This document shows positions 17,628 through 27,460 of a stretch of DNA of 64,000 bases, in pieces. The stretch spans positions 418,005-482,004 of the forward strand of contig JAHHHN010000003.1 of assembly GCA_019359325.1 (NCBI GenBank), given 5' to 3'. The position numbers and the translations under genes are program-made. Every line of letters starts with the position of its first letter. Position 1 is the first letter of the stretch. The notes under the pieces were generated by a model. It did no database searches. It saw nothing but the letters and a program-made list of their open reading frames with translations, and had not been told where the DNA came from. The stretch is from Mojavia pulchra JT2-VF2. Lineage in GTDB: Bacteria > Cyanobacteriota > Cyanobacteriia > Cyanobacteriales > Nostocaceae.

Positions 17628-19244
17628 ATGTTAGCAGGTACAACTTTGCAGGGTGGAAAATATACCCTAAATCAGGAAATCGGACGTGGTGGCTTTGGAA
17701 TTACGTTCAAGGCTACGCATCACTACTTAGGTCAGGAGGTAGTGATGAAAACTATCAACGAACGGCTGCGACAACATCCTGATTTTGCCAAGTTCGAGCG
17801 CCAATTCCAAGATGAGGCCAGACGATTAGCTACTTGTGTCCACCCAAATATTGTTCGGGTCAGCGACTTTTTTGTTGAAGCTGGACTACCTTACATGGTG
17901 ATGGAATACATTCCTGGTGAAACCTTGGGTAATGCATTTGTATTGCCAGGAATACCTTTACCAGAAGCAACCGCAATCCATTACATCCGGCAAATTGGGG
18001 CAGCATTGCAGGTAGTACACAATAACGGTTTGCTGCACCGAGATGTTAAACCGGATAATATCATCCTGCGTCAAGGCACTCAGGAAGTAGTGCTGATTGA
18101 TTTTGGTATTGCCAGAGAATTTAATGGTGGTGTAAGGCAGACGCACACGGGTATGGTTTCTGAGGGCTATTCTCCTATTGAACAGTACCTGTCACAAGCG
18201 CCGCGCACACCTGCCACAGATGTTTATGGTTTGGCAGCAACCTTGTATGCATTGCTGACAGCCCAAGTTCCTATGCCAGCACTACTGCGCGATCGCGAAC
18301 AAATGCCCACCCCCCGCGAATTGCAACCCTACCTCAGCGCTGCTGTCAATCAAGCAGTAATGCGTGGTATGGCGGTGGAATCTCGTTTTCGTCCAGCTAC
18401 AGTTGCTGAGTGGCTGAAACTGCTACCTGGGGATGGAGTGAATTTCGTACCCCAAGCCCTACCAACTCACACTGTTGCAACTATTAATTTATCGCAGCAA
18501 CAAGCAGACAATCTTTTTGGCAGAACTGCCCATAATCGCAATAATCCAACAGCAAGTTTCAAGAATGCTAAAACACTTGCACAGAAACTAGCTGCTTCTA
18601 AAGTATTGATTGGCACAAGCGTAGCTGTTGTTGCTGCCACAGTCGGTTTTGGCATTACTAGTCTGTTACCTAGATCGCAACCGCAATCAACCTCACAACC
18701 AATTTTTGCCCAGCCTACAAAAGAACCGACTGCGGAATTACCTAGAATCAGGACTACAAACTCAGATAGCAGTAGAGAGACTAAGACCTCCCCATCTAAA
18801 GCTGCACCCGTTTCTACTACCACTACCACACGTCGCAAACGCAATCGTCGTGTTTATCAGGCAGAATCGCCAAGCAGCAATAGCACTAACAAAGCAGAAT
18901 CACTACGCCCTGATGCTCAACAAAGTTCACCTTCGCCTAGTGCTTCTCCCTCTTCATCCTTAGTGGAGACATTACGGGCAATTCGCTCATCTCGTAATGC
19001 TTCTCCCTCACCAGCACCAGAAAATAATTCGCCTTCTTCTACTAAGGATGCCATCCCACCCCAGCCAGAGAAACAGTTCAATCCTGTAGTTATACCAAAA
19101 CTCCAGGCACCACCAGAAACAAAAGCCTCAGATCCTCCAGCTGTGGTAGTACCAACTCAAGAGATCAGACAAAATTTAGCCCCTGAAAATCAATCCCAAA
19201 AGGATGATAAACCGCAGGGCAAACCACTAGAAGTTAATAATTAA
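17628..19244 (+). CDS. Membrane-anchored Ser/Thr protein kinase (PknB-like)
   Basis: 538 residues. Hanks-type kinase domain at 12-270: glycine loop GRGGFG (19-24), Lys41, HRDVKPDN (Asp139 catalytic), DFGIAREF and a GYSPIEQY activation segment, as in many cyanobacterial kinases. One transmembrane helix lies at about 325-347 ([22 protein letters not shown]). The remaining 190 residues are a Ser/Pro/Thr-rich low-complexity tail, presumably periplasmic, with no folded sensor domain. It phosphorylates unknown proteins. Alone in its transcription unit, with heptamer repeats just upstream. Confidence 0.93.
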   Translation: MLAGTTLQGGKYTLNQEIGRGGFGITFKATHHYLGQEVVMKTINERLRQHPDFAKFERQFQDEARRLATCVHPNIVRVSDFFVEAGLPYMVMEYIPGETLGNAFVLPGIPLPEATAIHYIRQIGAALQVVHNNGLLHRDVKPDNIILRQGTQEVVLIDFGIAREFNGGVRQTHTGMVSEGYSPIEQYLSQAPRTPATDVYGLAATLYALLTAQVPMPALLRDREQMPTPRELQPYLSAAVNQAVMRGMAVESRFRPATVAEWLKLLPGDGVNFVPQALPTHTVATINLSQQQADNLFGRTAHNRNNPTASFKNAKTLAQKLAASKVLIGTSVAVVAATVGFGITSLLPRSQPQSTSQPIFAQPTKEPTAELPRIRTTNSDSSRETKTSPSKAAPVSTTTTTRRKRNRRVYQAESPSSNSTNKAESLRPDAQQSSPSPSASPSSSLVETLRAIRSSRNASPSPAPENNSPSSTKDAIPPQPEKQFNPVVIPKLQAPPETKASDPPAVVVPTQEIRQNLAPENQSQKDDKPQGKPLEVNN

Positions 19245-19357
19245 TTATCTCAAATAGGAAGTAGGAAAATCACCCCAAAATTGCTAATGTTAAACTCTTT
19301 CCTTTTCGTTATCACAGAGAAATTGGGGTGTGTTTGCGTGAGAATTTTGAAAAATTT

Positions 19358-20512
19358 CTACTTGCTATTCATTACCACGATTTCTCCCTGATTATTAATC
19401 TTTACCGGATTTTTAGGAAAATCTTGATTATTTAAATAACGCAGAAGTCCTACAATCCGAAAACGCTGATCAACATAAGGAATTCCCTGACGATCAAGAT
19501 GAATAGGAATAATTTTACCTGACACTAAATTGCCTTTGGAGTTAAGTTTCGCTTCCAAAATCATTGAGTAACCTGTTTCAGCCGCTGTTGATAAAGTTCG
19601 GTATCCCAAAAAGTTACCCAAAGAATAAGCAATCAGTTTTCCTTTATAAATTTCTAACGCCCTGGGAACGTGAGGGCCGTGTCCTAGAACTAAGTCCGCC
19701 CCCATATCAATCATGGTTCGGGCAAACTTTATAGAATTGCCTCTGTTTTCTCCATAAAAGAATTCTGTTTCATTCTTAACACGCAGTGCCCCTGTTCCTT
19801 CGGCTCCCACCTGCATTGATACAACTACGATGTTTGCATTATTTTTAGCTTTTGCTACCAAGGCTCTAGCTGCTTCTAAATCGTGGACAGAATTATAAGC
19901 ATCATAGGTAGTAAATCCGATCATTGCCACCGGAATATTATTAGCTTCTAGATAAAGAATTTGATTTTTATGCCCTAAAGTTTCAATACCAACACCAGCA
20001 AGATTGTTTACGGTATCTTGAAACCCCACCGGGCCGAAGTCCATTGCATGATTGTTCGCTACATTGAGTACATTAAATCCAACATCAGCAAATAGCTGGG
20101 CATAATTAGGTGGGGAGCGAAAAGCAAAAACTTGTCCTCGGCCGATATCTTTAGCACTATATGGATAATGAGTTAAGCTACTTTCAAAGTTACCAAATAA
20201 AATATCAGCACCTTGCAAATAAGTTCTCACCGACTGTGGTAGCAGCTGATTGCGAAAGCGTGGCAGTCTGTAGTTAGGAAAATTAGTGCCAGGGATTATA
20301 TCTCCAACAGCTTTAATGATGATTGTGTCTGAAGGGGTTTCCTGATAATCAGGTTCAACAAATGGAAATGGCAGAGTTTCAGTCGGTGTTGTAGCAGCAT
20401 CTGACTTTTGTACTTGCCCAAAACGAATGATAATTCCTATACTAATACCCAAACAGAAGCAGAAACTGATAAAACTCACTGATAATAGACGCCCCAGCTT
20501 CTGATTAACCAT
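19358..20512 (-). CDS. CapA-like metallophosphatase-fold protein
   Basis: 384 residues. An N-terminal membrane anchor or signal (LLSVSFISFCFCLGISIGIII) is followed by a PGA_cap domain: AVGDIIPGTNF, GADILFGNFESSLT, LNVANNHAMDFG, and GADLVLGHGPHVPRALEIY, i.e. the Asp, Asn and His metal ligands of the calcineurin-like fold. CapA proteins take part in export or hydrolysis of poly-gamma-glutamate; in cyanobacteria the role is unknown. Start ATG 20512 is set by GAGGAG six bases upstream, eight codons inside the longest frame. Confidence 0.87.
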   Translation of the reverse strand: MVNQKLGRLLSVSFISFCFCLGISIGIIIRFGQVQKSDAATTPTETLPFPFVEPDYQETPSDTIIIKAVGDIIPGTNFPNYRLPRFRNQLLPQSVRTYLQGADILFGNFESSLTHYPYSAKDIGRGQVFAFRSPPNYAQLFADVGFNVLNVANNHAMDFGPVGFQDTVNNLAGVGIETLGHKNQILYLEANNIPVAMIGFTTYDAYNSVHDLEAARALVAKAKNNANIVVVSMQVGAEGTGALRVKNETEFFYGENRGNSIKFARTMIDMGADLVLGHGPHVPRALEIYKGKLIAYSLGNFLGYRTLSTAAETGYSMILEAKLNSKGNLVSGKIIPIHLDRQGIPYVDQRFRIVGLLRYLNNQDFPKNPVKINNQGEIVVMNSK

Positions 20513-20700
20513 TGTTTGCTCCTCACGCAATGGCATTAGTTTATCCCATAAACTAGCGTCATCGGTATATATTCTGCTGCGATTTAGGCAAAATCTTAAC
20601 TACATATCGTCGGAAATTTACTTATAAAATTTTAGCTATTTTCAGAAATGGCTTTCTTACCATGTGTAGTCATAAATATCGATTTTCTAAGGTCATACTT

Positions 20701-20970
20701 ATGAATCGCTGTACATCTGTTCTTTTTGCAAGCTTAATAGCATCCTTTGCAACTTTAGCTATTGCTCAAAATACTGATGCTACAACATGCACACTTTACC
20801 GTAATTGCCACTATCATACTTCTGATAGCTATAAGCCTAGCTATAAATATAACTTTGAACAAGACACGAATAAGTATCTCTACAAAAGCGGCTTTCTCAG
20901 CATATTCGTCATTATTCTCATAACGAAAATAGCACAAGCTGCATTAAATTCGTGGCTGACTAAAGCCTAA
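20701..20970 (+). CDS. Small secreted/membrane protein, unknown
   Basis: 89 residues from ATG 20701 (AAGG 8 nt upstream; the longer frame begins at 20662). An N-terminal signal peptide (VLFASLIASFATLAIAQ) is followed by a Tyr/His/Cys-rich stretch (CTLYRNCHYH, YKPSYKYNF) and a C-terminal hydrophobic helix (GFLSIFVIILITKIAQAAL). Not recognised. Two close cysteines could form a disulfide. Moderate chance of being real. Confidence 0.5.
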   Translation: MNRCTSVLFASLIASFATLAIAQNTDATTCTLYRNCHYHTSDSYKPSYKYNFEQDTNKYLYKSGFLSIFVIILITKIAQAALNSWLTKA

Positions 20971-21444
20971 AATTGTCTGTATCTTCTTTTTTAATCTATA
21001 ACTTGCGATCACATGATTGCGCGGAGCGCAGCCAAATTGTCTGAGCCACACTTTCGTTATCAATTAGTAATAGGTTTTTCACAACTACATAAGATATTTG
21101 ATTAAGCTCGTTTGACTACATAACCAATTACTCATCATTGAATAGCACAAGTCAGGATTCTCTTTATAAAAAGTTACACATCGCTAGCGCGTAAAATTTA
21201 GCTTATTTTACTTTGCCCTGATTTATATAGGAATCCGCTTTAATTTATGAACTGATTTGCGTAGGCAGGGAATAGGCAATAGGCAAGCTTGCAACGGGAA
21301 AGAAGGCTTCCTAGTTGTACTGAGCTTTTTCAAAAATCAAATATGAGTCCTATAGCGATCGCCTACTTTATCAGTAAACATACTGTTGTGAGTTTGGGCA
21401 TACATAGGAGAATCTTAGGTTCATACGAGTACATTGTCTAGTCC

Positions 21445-21480
21445 TCCAGGATTGCCGCAAGTAATCCTGGAAATTTTTTT
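21445..21480 (+). terminator. Orphan Rho-independent terminator, possible end of a small RNA
   Basis: Stem TCCAGGATT / AATCCTGGA followed by AATTTTTTT on the + strand. The nearest upstream + strand gene ends 475 bp away, so it may end a short non-coding transcript starting within 21200-21420. No promoter was confidently identified. Confidence 0.7.
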
Positions 21481-21501
21481 GTATTTAAGAAACCTAAATT
21501 A

Positions 21502-21645
21502 GCGATTGCGCGGAGCGCAGCGCAATCATGCGATCGCGTAGCGCGCCCTAGCCTCCAACCGCAGGGAGTGCGGTTGCCATATCCCTTCAGGACAAGGGAC
21601 GGATTCCAAAAAGGAACCCGCCGAGGCTATACGGGCGATCGCAGA
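21502..21645. repeat. Cluster of small palindromic dispersed repeats
   Basis: Composite of GCGATTGCGCGGAGCGCAGC, GCAATC, GCGATCGC, GCGTAGCGCGCC and several short hairpins. The first unit shares 18 bp with 21015-21032. Resembles the small dispersed repeats of Nostoc genomes. Confidence 0.7.
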
Positions 21646-21761
21646 CTCATAAATTGATGCTATCCACAATCCTTTTATCTGAAAAGCTATCCACCTCCTA
21701 CTGTTTCTTGCGATAATTCCCAAGGGGACGCGCTCTAAACTGGTTAGTCAAGGGGGAATAG

Positions 21762-23333
21762 ATGACTATTAAGCGGTTGGGTTTAATTGGGCTGACACTG
21801 ATATCTTTGGTATTGTCTGGCTTATCGCTATTCAGCAGCTGGCAGGAACCTCAATTTCAAAGTCGCTTAGAACTGTACCAAACAAACATTGCCCTACAAG
21901 CTCAAGCCTGGCAGCCAGAAGATAACAAAGACGAATTCCAGGGAATACAGTCAGCAATACTTGGTGATAAACCCCTAGAAAACGCTACCAAGCAATATCA
22001 AGAAGCACGAAAATCGGCGCAAACCAATTTAGTCACAGCCAAGAATAAACTTGAAAAGCTGCGTTCTCAATCAGTTACCACTCCCATACCTCCTAAACCC
22101 CTACCAGAAACTGATTCTGCTAAAAATATCTCCAGCCCACAGGAGCAACAGTTACAGCAGTCCCTCAACCAACTGCAAAAATTGCTGGTTGAATTAGACT
22201 TACGGCTGGGAATTTTACACGCACAGCAAGGAAAGACAGATATAGCGCTGAAGACTTGGAATGATTTGCAGCAACGCTCAGATATTAATCCCGAATTTAG
22301 AGAAACATCTGCTGTTTTAATTGGACTGTGGAGTGATCCCCCCCGTCTTCTACCAAATGCCCAAGAGCTGATTCAAAAGAATTTAGATGGTTGGTTTCGC
22401 TCTACTGCTCTAGTGCAACTGTACCAGCTCCAGCAACGTCAAGAAGCACTATCAGCAGTTAAAGCTACACAACAACAAGCTGCTACCCAAGCTGTGTTGA
22501 AATTAGCGGTGATTGGTATCATCCCTACATTGGCAGCTTTGACAGGTATCATCCTGCTGATTTTTGTGTTTGCTCAACTCTTAGTAAAAGGCAAAGCCGC
22601 TTTCTTGGCTCAAAATGCTGATGTACCTTGGACAACGCCTTGGGGTGGAGAAACGGTTCTCCAGGTTTTTGTCCTGGGCTTTTTCTTGATGGGACAACTT
22701 TTTGTACCTCTGATATTCTCGCTGATCCCCGTTCCCCTTGCTAGCGGTAATGTGCGAATTCAGGCTTTTTCCGTATTAATTCGTTATCTGTTAGTAGCAT
22801 CAGGTGCGCTGTGGGTGCTGTATTCATCAATTAAGCGCTTTTTCCCTTTACCAGAATTTTGGTTTCGCTTCAATTTCCAAGGTAAGTGGTTTTTGTGGGG
22901 GCTAGGTGGCTATTGCGCTGCTTTACCCATAGTTGTGCTGGTATCTTTAATTAATCAACAACTATGGCAAGGGCAGGGTGGTAGTAATCCTTTGTTGCAA
23001 CTAGCACTAGAAAGCCAAGATACGGTAGCACTAGGGATATTTTTCTTAACAGCTGCGATCGCAGCCCCCTTATTTGAAGAAGTCCTGTTTCGTGGGTTTT
23101 TGTTGCCTTCCCTGACTCGTTACTTACCCGTCTGGGGAGCAATTTTGGTCAGTAGCTTGCTGTTTGCGGCTGCACACCTTAGCCTGTCAGAAATTCTACC
23201 GCTGACATCCTTGGGGATCGTTTTAGGAGTAGTTTACACGCGATCGCGTAACCTTCTCGCTCCTATCCTCCTCCATAGCCTTTGGAATAGCGGCACACTA
23301 CTCAGCTTGTTTATACTAGGAAGCGGTAATTAA
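21762..23333 (+). CDS. CPBP-family intramembrane metalloprotease (Abi) with long periplasmic-type N-terminus
   Basis: 523 residues. A first hydrophobic segment (LIGLTLISLVLSGLSLF) is followed by a charged, Gln-rich region to about 235 with a probable coiled coil, then 7-8 transmembrane helices. The CPBP/CAAX motifs are present: FEEVLFRGFLLPSL (Glu-Glu-x3-Arg), FAAAHLSLSE (His) and LLAPILLHSLWN (His-x3-Asn). These proteases cut within membranes, and some act in prenyl-protein processing or bacteriocin immunity; the substrate here is unknown. ATG 21762 is preceded by AGGGGGAA. Alone in its unit. Confidence 0.9.
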   Translation: MTIKRLGLIGLTLISLVLSGLSLFSSWQEPQFQSRLELYQTNIALQAQAWQPEDNKDEFQGIQSAILGDKPLENATKQYQEARKSAQTNLVTAKNKLEKLRSQSVTTPIPPKPLPETDSAKNISSPQEQQLQQSLNQLQKLLVELDLRLGILHAQQGKTDIALKTWNDLQQRSDINPEFRETSAVLIGLWSDPPRLLPNAQELIQKNLDGWFRSTALVQLYQLQQRQEALSAVKATQQQAATQAVLKLAVIGIIPTLAALTGIILLIFVFAQLLVKGKAAFLAQNADVPWTTPWGGETVLQVFVLGFFLMGQLFVPLIFSLIPVPLASGNVRIQAFSVLIRYLLVASGALWVLYSSIKRFFPLPEFWFRFNFQGKWFLWGLGGYCAALPIVVLVSLINQQLWQGQGGSNPLLQLALESQDTVALGIFFLTAAIAAPLFEEVLFRGFLLPSLTRYLPVWGAILVSSLLFAAAHLSLSEILPLTSLGIVLGVVYTRSRNLLAPILLHSLWNSGTLLSLFILGSGN

Positions 23334-24078
23334 TTATACTTCAATACTACAGTTGCTAAAAGGTAAATATTTGCTTATACCTCCTTATAGGGCAATAATT
23401 TACTAGTTATAAATAGTGATAAGCATGAATCAATGCTAGCTTCAGGTTAGATACGGCTGATGTAAAAGTCGTTCTGCCAAAAGAGCTAAATACATAATAA
23501 AATATCCCAGTAAAAATTCACTCTTCTCTAGGCCTTTTAGCCTCGGTAGAGATGTTGATTGCCCTTCCAAGCTATTATTGGTTGAAATTATTGGGAAAGC
23601 AGGCAGCAGCAATTAACCAGAGTTATCAAAACTCTACTGCTTTGTACTTTGGTTACCGCAAAATTTTTTCCAGCCTTTAGGTAAATACCTAACACTGATA
23701 CTGCCCACAAAACGTGTCTTCATCATTGCACCCAACTTAAAAAAAGTCCGGACATAAAACTGATGGACTTGTAGAAAGGGGTATCGCAGCATAAGAGTTT
23801 TTGCTGATGATTTAAGGTTCATTCTCCTCAAGAGAAATGATTAATCGAAAAAGCTGTAAAACTATTTTGCTGTTGGTAGTCAAACTTCCGAATAGTAAGG
23901 AGCGCCATAATTAGCGTTCCCTACGGGATGGTAGGAGATTGATTGTGGCTATCGATTTAGGGCAGTGCTTCTACAACAATAAAAGTAAAAATATATTTAC
24001 TTGCTAAATATATTAATTTATTTTTTTATTTAGAAATAATTTAAAATTACACCTTATTTATCAAGGAGCAGCACTTAT
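23334..24078. other. 0.75 kb intergenic region
   Basis: Mostly AT-rich. The only candidate in it is a small leftward frame (see next entry). The last 100 bp before the TM2 gene are very AT-rich and likely hold its promoter. Confidence 0.5.
23634..23822 (-). CDS. Possible small basic protein, unknown
   Basis: A 62-residue frame from ATG 23822, with GAGG a few bases upstream (a longer version begins at TTG 23831). It is rich in Lys, Arg, Phe and Tyr (FLQVHQFYVRTFFKLG, ISVRYLPKGWKK) with no known motif. It could be real or chance. Confidence 0.3.
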   Translation of the reverse strand: MNLKSSAKTLMLRYPFLQVHQFYVRTFFKLGAMMKTRFVGSISVRYLPKGWKKFCGNQSTKQ

Positions 24079-24354
24079 ATGGCAAATCTCAACCCTAGTC
24101 ATACCACTAAACAACTTATGGCTGGTTACTGTGGCATTATTTTCGGGGGCTTTGGAGTGCATAAGTTTATTCTAGGATACTCTCCAGAAGGCTTCATTAT
24201 GTTGGTTATTTCTGTAGTTGGAGGTACTTTTACTTACGGATTTACTTTTTTGATTATGCAACTTGTAGGTTTGATTGAAGGCATGATCTATTTGAACAAA
24301 TCTCACGAAGAATTTGTAGATACCTACTTTGTGAATAAGCAAGGTTGGTTCTAG
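24079..24354 (+). CDS. TM2 domain-containing membrane protein
   Basis: 91 residues with two transmembrane helices: LMAGYCGIIFGGFGVHKFILGY (the TM2 signature G-x-F-G-x-H-K/R-F-Y/I-L-G) and FLIMQLVGLIEGMIYL. The family function is not established. ATG 24079 has AAGGAG ten bases upstream. Followed by a small hydrophobic frame at 24436. Confidence 0.88.
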   Translation: MANLNPSHTTKQLMAGYCGIIFGGFGVHKFILGYSPEGFIMLVISVVGGTFTYGFTFLIMQLVGLIEGMIYLNKSHEEFVDTYFVNKQGWF

Positions 24355-24435
24355 GAAAAATTCTAACCTTACAATTGCATTTCTATATTTAGGCTAAGTA
24401 TCCTGGGTGCATACTTACAATTTATCTCTACTGAT

Positions 24436-24630
24436 ATGCTAACCCTCAAACGTCAAAAGTTTACCTTGGCCTTGCTCCTAATGCTAGGTATGGGGTATTT
24501 CAGCGCTATGTCTAATTTGGAAATTCACTATTTTTTGAAAAGCCTGATTGCCGTCATGCCTATGCAGATTGCAGCATTAATCTACATGAGCCGAAAGGGT
24601 ACAGGGGACAGGAGCCAGAGGTCAGTGTGA
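24436..24630 (+). CDS. Possible small membrane protein, unknown
   Basis: 64 residues, hydrophobic for most of its length (LALLLMLGMGYFSAM, FLKSLIAVMPMQIAALIYM), suggesting two membrane helices. No clear ribosome site. Its last residues (GDRSQRSV) run into an ACAGGGGACAGGAGC-like repetitive tract, so the natural stop may have been altered. Confidence 0.4.
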   Translation: MLTLKRQKFTLALLLMLGMGYFSAMSNLEIHYFLKSLIAVMPMQIAALIYMSRKGTGDRSQRSV

Positions 24631-24787
24631 ATTTTCCCTAGCCCCAGTTCTTGATCCCTGGCTCCTATGAATTGATAAATAAAAATGTTTGACATACAGT
24701 CGTAGTTCCAGATTTCGCCTACCCTCGAAATAGGACGCTTTTATTGTGGCGTTGTATTTTCGTAGCGAATCTAACTAAACTCTTGCC

Positions 24788-27247
24788 ATGCAACTTGTCC
24801 CAGAAACCAAGCTCACCCAAGAATCCACCCCAGTAACAGAGAAAATAATTCTCGATGTTGGAGGCATGAAGTGTGCTGGGTGTGTGACCGCTGTAGAAAA
24901 ACAGCTTACCCAACATCCAGGAGTCAAGAGTGCCTCTGTCAACCTGGCAACAGAAGTAGCAATTGTAGAGTCGGAAACTGGTGCGGTAGAGCCAGATTCA
25001 CTGGCACAGCGATTGACAGCCAATGGTTTCCCAACTAAACCCCGAACAGCAAGCAGTGTAACAGGTGAAATATCCACCCTAGAAGATCCAGGCGCACGAC
25101 AGCGCCGAGAAATGCACTCTGCACTCAGGCAGTTGGTAATTGCTGGGGTGCTGCTTGTGTTATCGGGAATTGGACATTTTGGTAATATTGGTGGCTCAGT
25201 ATTGCCATTTTTAAACAACATTTGGTTCCACTGTGGATTAGCAACGGTAGCACTACTAATTCCAGGTCGCCCGATTTTGGTAGATGGCTGGCTGGGCTGG
25301 CGGCGTAATACGCCTAATATGAATACCCTCATAGGGTTGGGAACGCTGACAGCCTACACTGCTAGTTTAGTGGCATTGCTATTCCCTCAAATGGGTTGGG
25401 AGTGCTTTTTTGACGAACCAGTAATGATGTTGGGCTTTATTCTGCTGGGAAGGACTTTAGAGCAACAAGCTAGAGGACGCGCCGCCGCCGCATTTAGGCA
25501 GCTGCTAGCACTACAGCCACAGGTAGCCCGATTGATTGCCAATCCAGAAAAAGTTAGGCAAGAAACTGATAAGGAAGGTTCTGGTGGTAGCCAGGATTCC
25601 TTAGGCGTGTCAGCTATTGTAGAAATTCCCGCAGAACAAGTGCGGATTGGTGAATGGTTACAGGTGTTGCCTGGTGATAAAATCCCCGTTGATGGAGAAG
25701 TTCGCTTTGGACAAACAACGGTGGATGAGTCGATGCTGACTGGGGAAGCCGTACCAGTCATCAAGCAACCAGGGGATATAGTGACAGCAGGTACTCTCAA
25801 CCAGTCGGGAGCGATCGCTATCCAAGCAACCCGTACAGGTAGCGATACAACTCTAGCTCATATTGTTGCTTTAGTTGAAGATGCTCAAACTCGTAAAGCT
25901 CCAGTTCAGAGATTAGTAGATACAGTAGCTGGTTACTTTACCTATGGTGTATTGGCAGCGTCTTTATTAACATTTATCTTTTGGTACTTTTTTGGCACTC
26001 ATATTTGGCCAGATATTATCATGCCAGCGGGCATGGACATGACAAGCCACGCTGCCCATATTCCTCAACACTCAGTACTGACCATTAATCACTCTCCTCT
26101 GTTAGTTAGCTTAAAATTAGCGATCGCAGTTATGGTAGTTGCTTGTCCCTGTGCTTTAGGCTTGGCTACACCAACAGCAATTCTTGTTGGAACCGGCATA
26201 GGTGCAGAACGAGGTCTGTTAATCAAAGGCGGCGACGTTTTAGAACGGGTACACCAGCTAGATACCATAGTCTTTGATAAAACAGGTACTCTCACCACAG
26301 GTAATCCCACCGTGACAGATTGTCTGCTGATTGGAGAATCAGAGACTGGCAGACAATCTTCCCAATCCCTTCTGCAACTGGCAGCCGCAGTAGAAAGTGG
26401 CACATACCACCCGCTAGCCAAAGCAATTCAACAGGAAGCACAGCAACAACAGTTATCCATCCCAGAGGCTGTAGACTTTCATACAGAACCTGGACTCGGC
26501 GTATCTGCTGTAGTGGAAGGTACAGCTGTATTGCTGGGAAATTGGGAATGGTTGAGTTGGCATGGAATTGCTATTAGCGAAACTGCACAACAGGTGGCTC
26601 AGAAACTGGCAACAGATGGTAAAACCGTTGTTTGCGTAGCAGTTGGGGGAACTTTAGCTGGACTCCTCGCCGTGTCTGATACCCCCAGACCAGATGCTCA
26701 AGCTACAGTAGATAAGTTACGCCAGATGGGTTTACGGGTCATGCTACTGAGTGGTGATAGATTAGAAGCCGCTAGTGCTATTGGTAAACAACTGGGGTTA
26801 GATAGTGCTGATGTCATAGCAGGTGTCCCACCTAGCAAAAAAGCGGCCGCTATCGAAGAATTACAAGTCAAATTTGCATCTAAAGTCGCAATGGTCGGAG
26901 ATGGGATCAATGATGCTCCAGCTTTATCCCAGGCAGATGTAGGAATTGCTTTATACTCAGGAACAGATGTGGCAATGGAAACAGCTGCAATTGTGCTGAT
27001 GCGCGATCGCTTGAGTGATGTTGTCGAATCAATTCACCTCAGCCGCGCTACTTTCAACAAAATCCGTCAGAATTTGTTTTGGGCTTTTGCATATAATACA
27101 ATTGGCATCCCTCTAGCAGCAGGTATTTTGTTACCTAGTTTAGGTTTTGTCCTTAGCCCATCTGGAGCCGCTGCATTAATGGCCTTTAGCTCCGTTAGTG
27201 TTGTTAGTAACTCAGTTTTACTACGGCGGTTGGCTCATCGATCATAA
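24788..27247 (+). CDS. ctaA: Copper-transporting P1B-type ATPase, CtaA-like
   Basis: 819 residues: N-terminal heavy-metal domain with CAGC (Cys29, Cys32), membrane helices, A-domain (DESMLTGEAVPV), intramembrane CPC (453-455), phosphorylation site DKTGTLT (Asp497), HP (YHPLAKA) and hinge GDGINDAPAL. CPC is the Cu(I) signature. The N-terminus (GGMKCAGCVTAVEKQL) resembles cyanobacterial CtaA, which imports copper across the plasma membrane, more than PacS. A Met/His-rich loop at about 410-440 precedes the CPC helix. Functional link: plastocyanin (44.6 kb) needs this copper. No strong ribosome site at 24788. Confidence 0.93.
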   Translation: MQLVPETKLTQESTPVTEKIILDVGGMKCAGCVTAVEKQLTQHPGVKSASVNLATEVAIVESETGAVEPDSLAQRLTANGFPTKPRTASSVTGEISTLEDPGARQRREMHSALRQLVIAGVLLVLSGIGHFGNIGGSVLPFLNNIWFHCGLATVALLIPGRPILVDGWLGWRRNTPNMNTLIGLGTLTAYTASLVALLFPQMGWECFFDEPVMMLGFILLGRTLEQQARGRAAAAFRQLLALQPQVARLIANPEKVRQETDKEGSGGSQDSLGVSAIVEIPAEQVRIGEWLQVLPGDKIPVDGEVRFGQTTVDESMLTGEAVPVIKQPGDIVTAGTLNQSGAIAIQATRTGSDTTLAHIVALVEDAQTRKAPVQRLVDTVAGYFTYGVLAASLLTFIFWYFFGTHIWPDIIMPAGMDMTSHAAHIPQHSVLTINHSPLLVSLKLAIAVMVVACPCALGLATPTAILVGTGIGAERGLLIKGGDVLERVHQLDTIVFDKTGTLTTGNPTVTDCLLIGESETGRQSSQSLLQLAAAVESGTYHPLAKAIQQEAQQQQLSIPEAVDFHTEPGLGVSAVVEGTAVLLGNWEWLSWHGIAISETAQQVAQKLATDGKTVVCVAVGGTLAGLLAVSDTPRPDAQATVDKLRQMGLRVMLLSGDRLEAASAIGKQLGLDSADVIAGVPPSKKAAAIEELQVKFASKVAMVGDGINDAPALSQADVGIALYSGTDVAMETAAIVLMRDRLSDVVESIHLSRATFNKIRQNLFWAFAYNTIGIPLAAGILLPSLGFVLSPSGAAALMAFSSVSVVSNSVLLRRLAHRS

Positions 27248-27460
27248 TATTCTTTTTTAGCGGTAATATTCTAAGTTACAGCTCAGTTTTGCCTCTGTGA
27301 GTTAAACTAAATCCGTATTCAGGTGTTATATATCTTTCCAAACCTGATGGGATTACCACAAGTAAAAGTAGCAAGAGTAGAACAGCAATATTCTACTCTT
27401 TTCAGCAAATACGCAAGTTAATACTTATCAAAGCAGTATCACAGACTTTAATGCGTGAGA

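Larger units (their letters stand above)
20971..21761. other. 0.79 kb intergenic region rich in small palindromic repeats
   Basis: Contains GATTGCGCGGAGCGCAGC twice (near 21015 and 21505), several GCGATCGC sites, an isolated terminator (21445-21480) and small hairpins such as CAACCGCA / TGCGGTTG, TCCCTT / AAGGGA and GGATTCC / GGAACC at 21555-21632. A 65-codon frame at 21526-21723 lies wholly within repeats and is not accepted as a gene. Confidence 0.7.

Noticed and set aside
21526..21723. 65-codon leftward frame
   Set aside because: Lies within a cluster of palindromic repeats; coding appearance comes from repeat G+C content.
24788..27247. PacS rather than CtaA
   Set aside because: The N-terminal MKCAGCVTAVE sequence fits CtaA better, although the two cannot be separated with certainty by eye.
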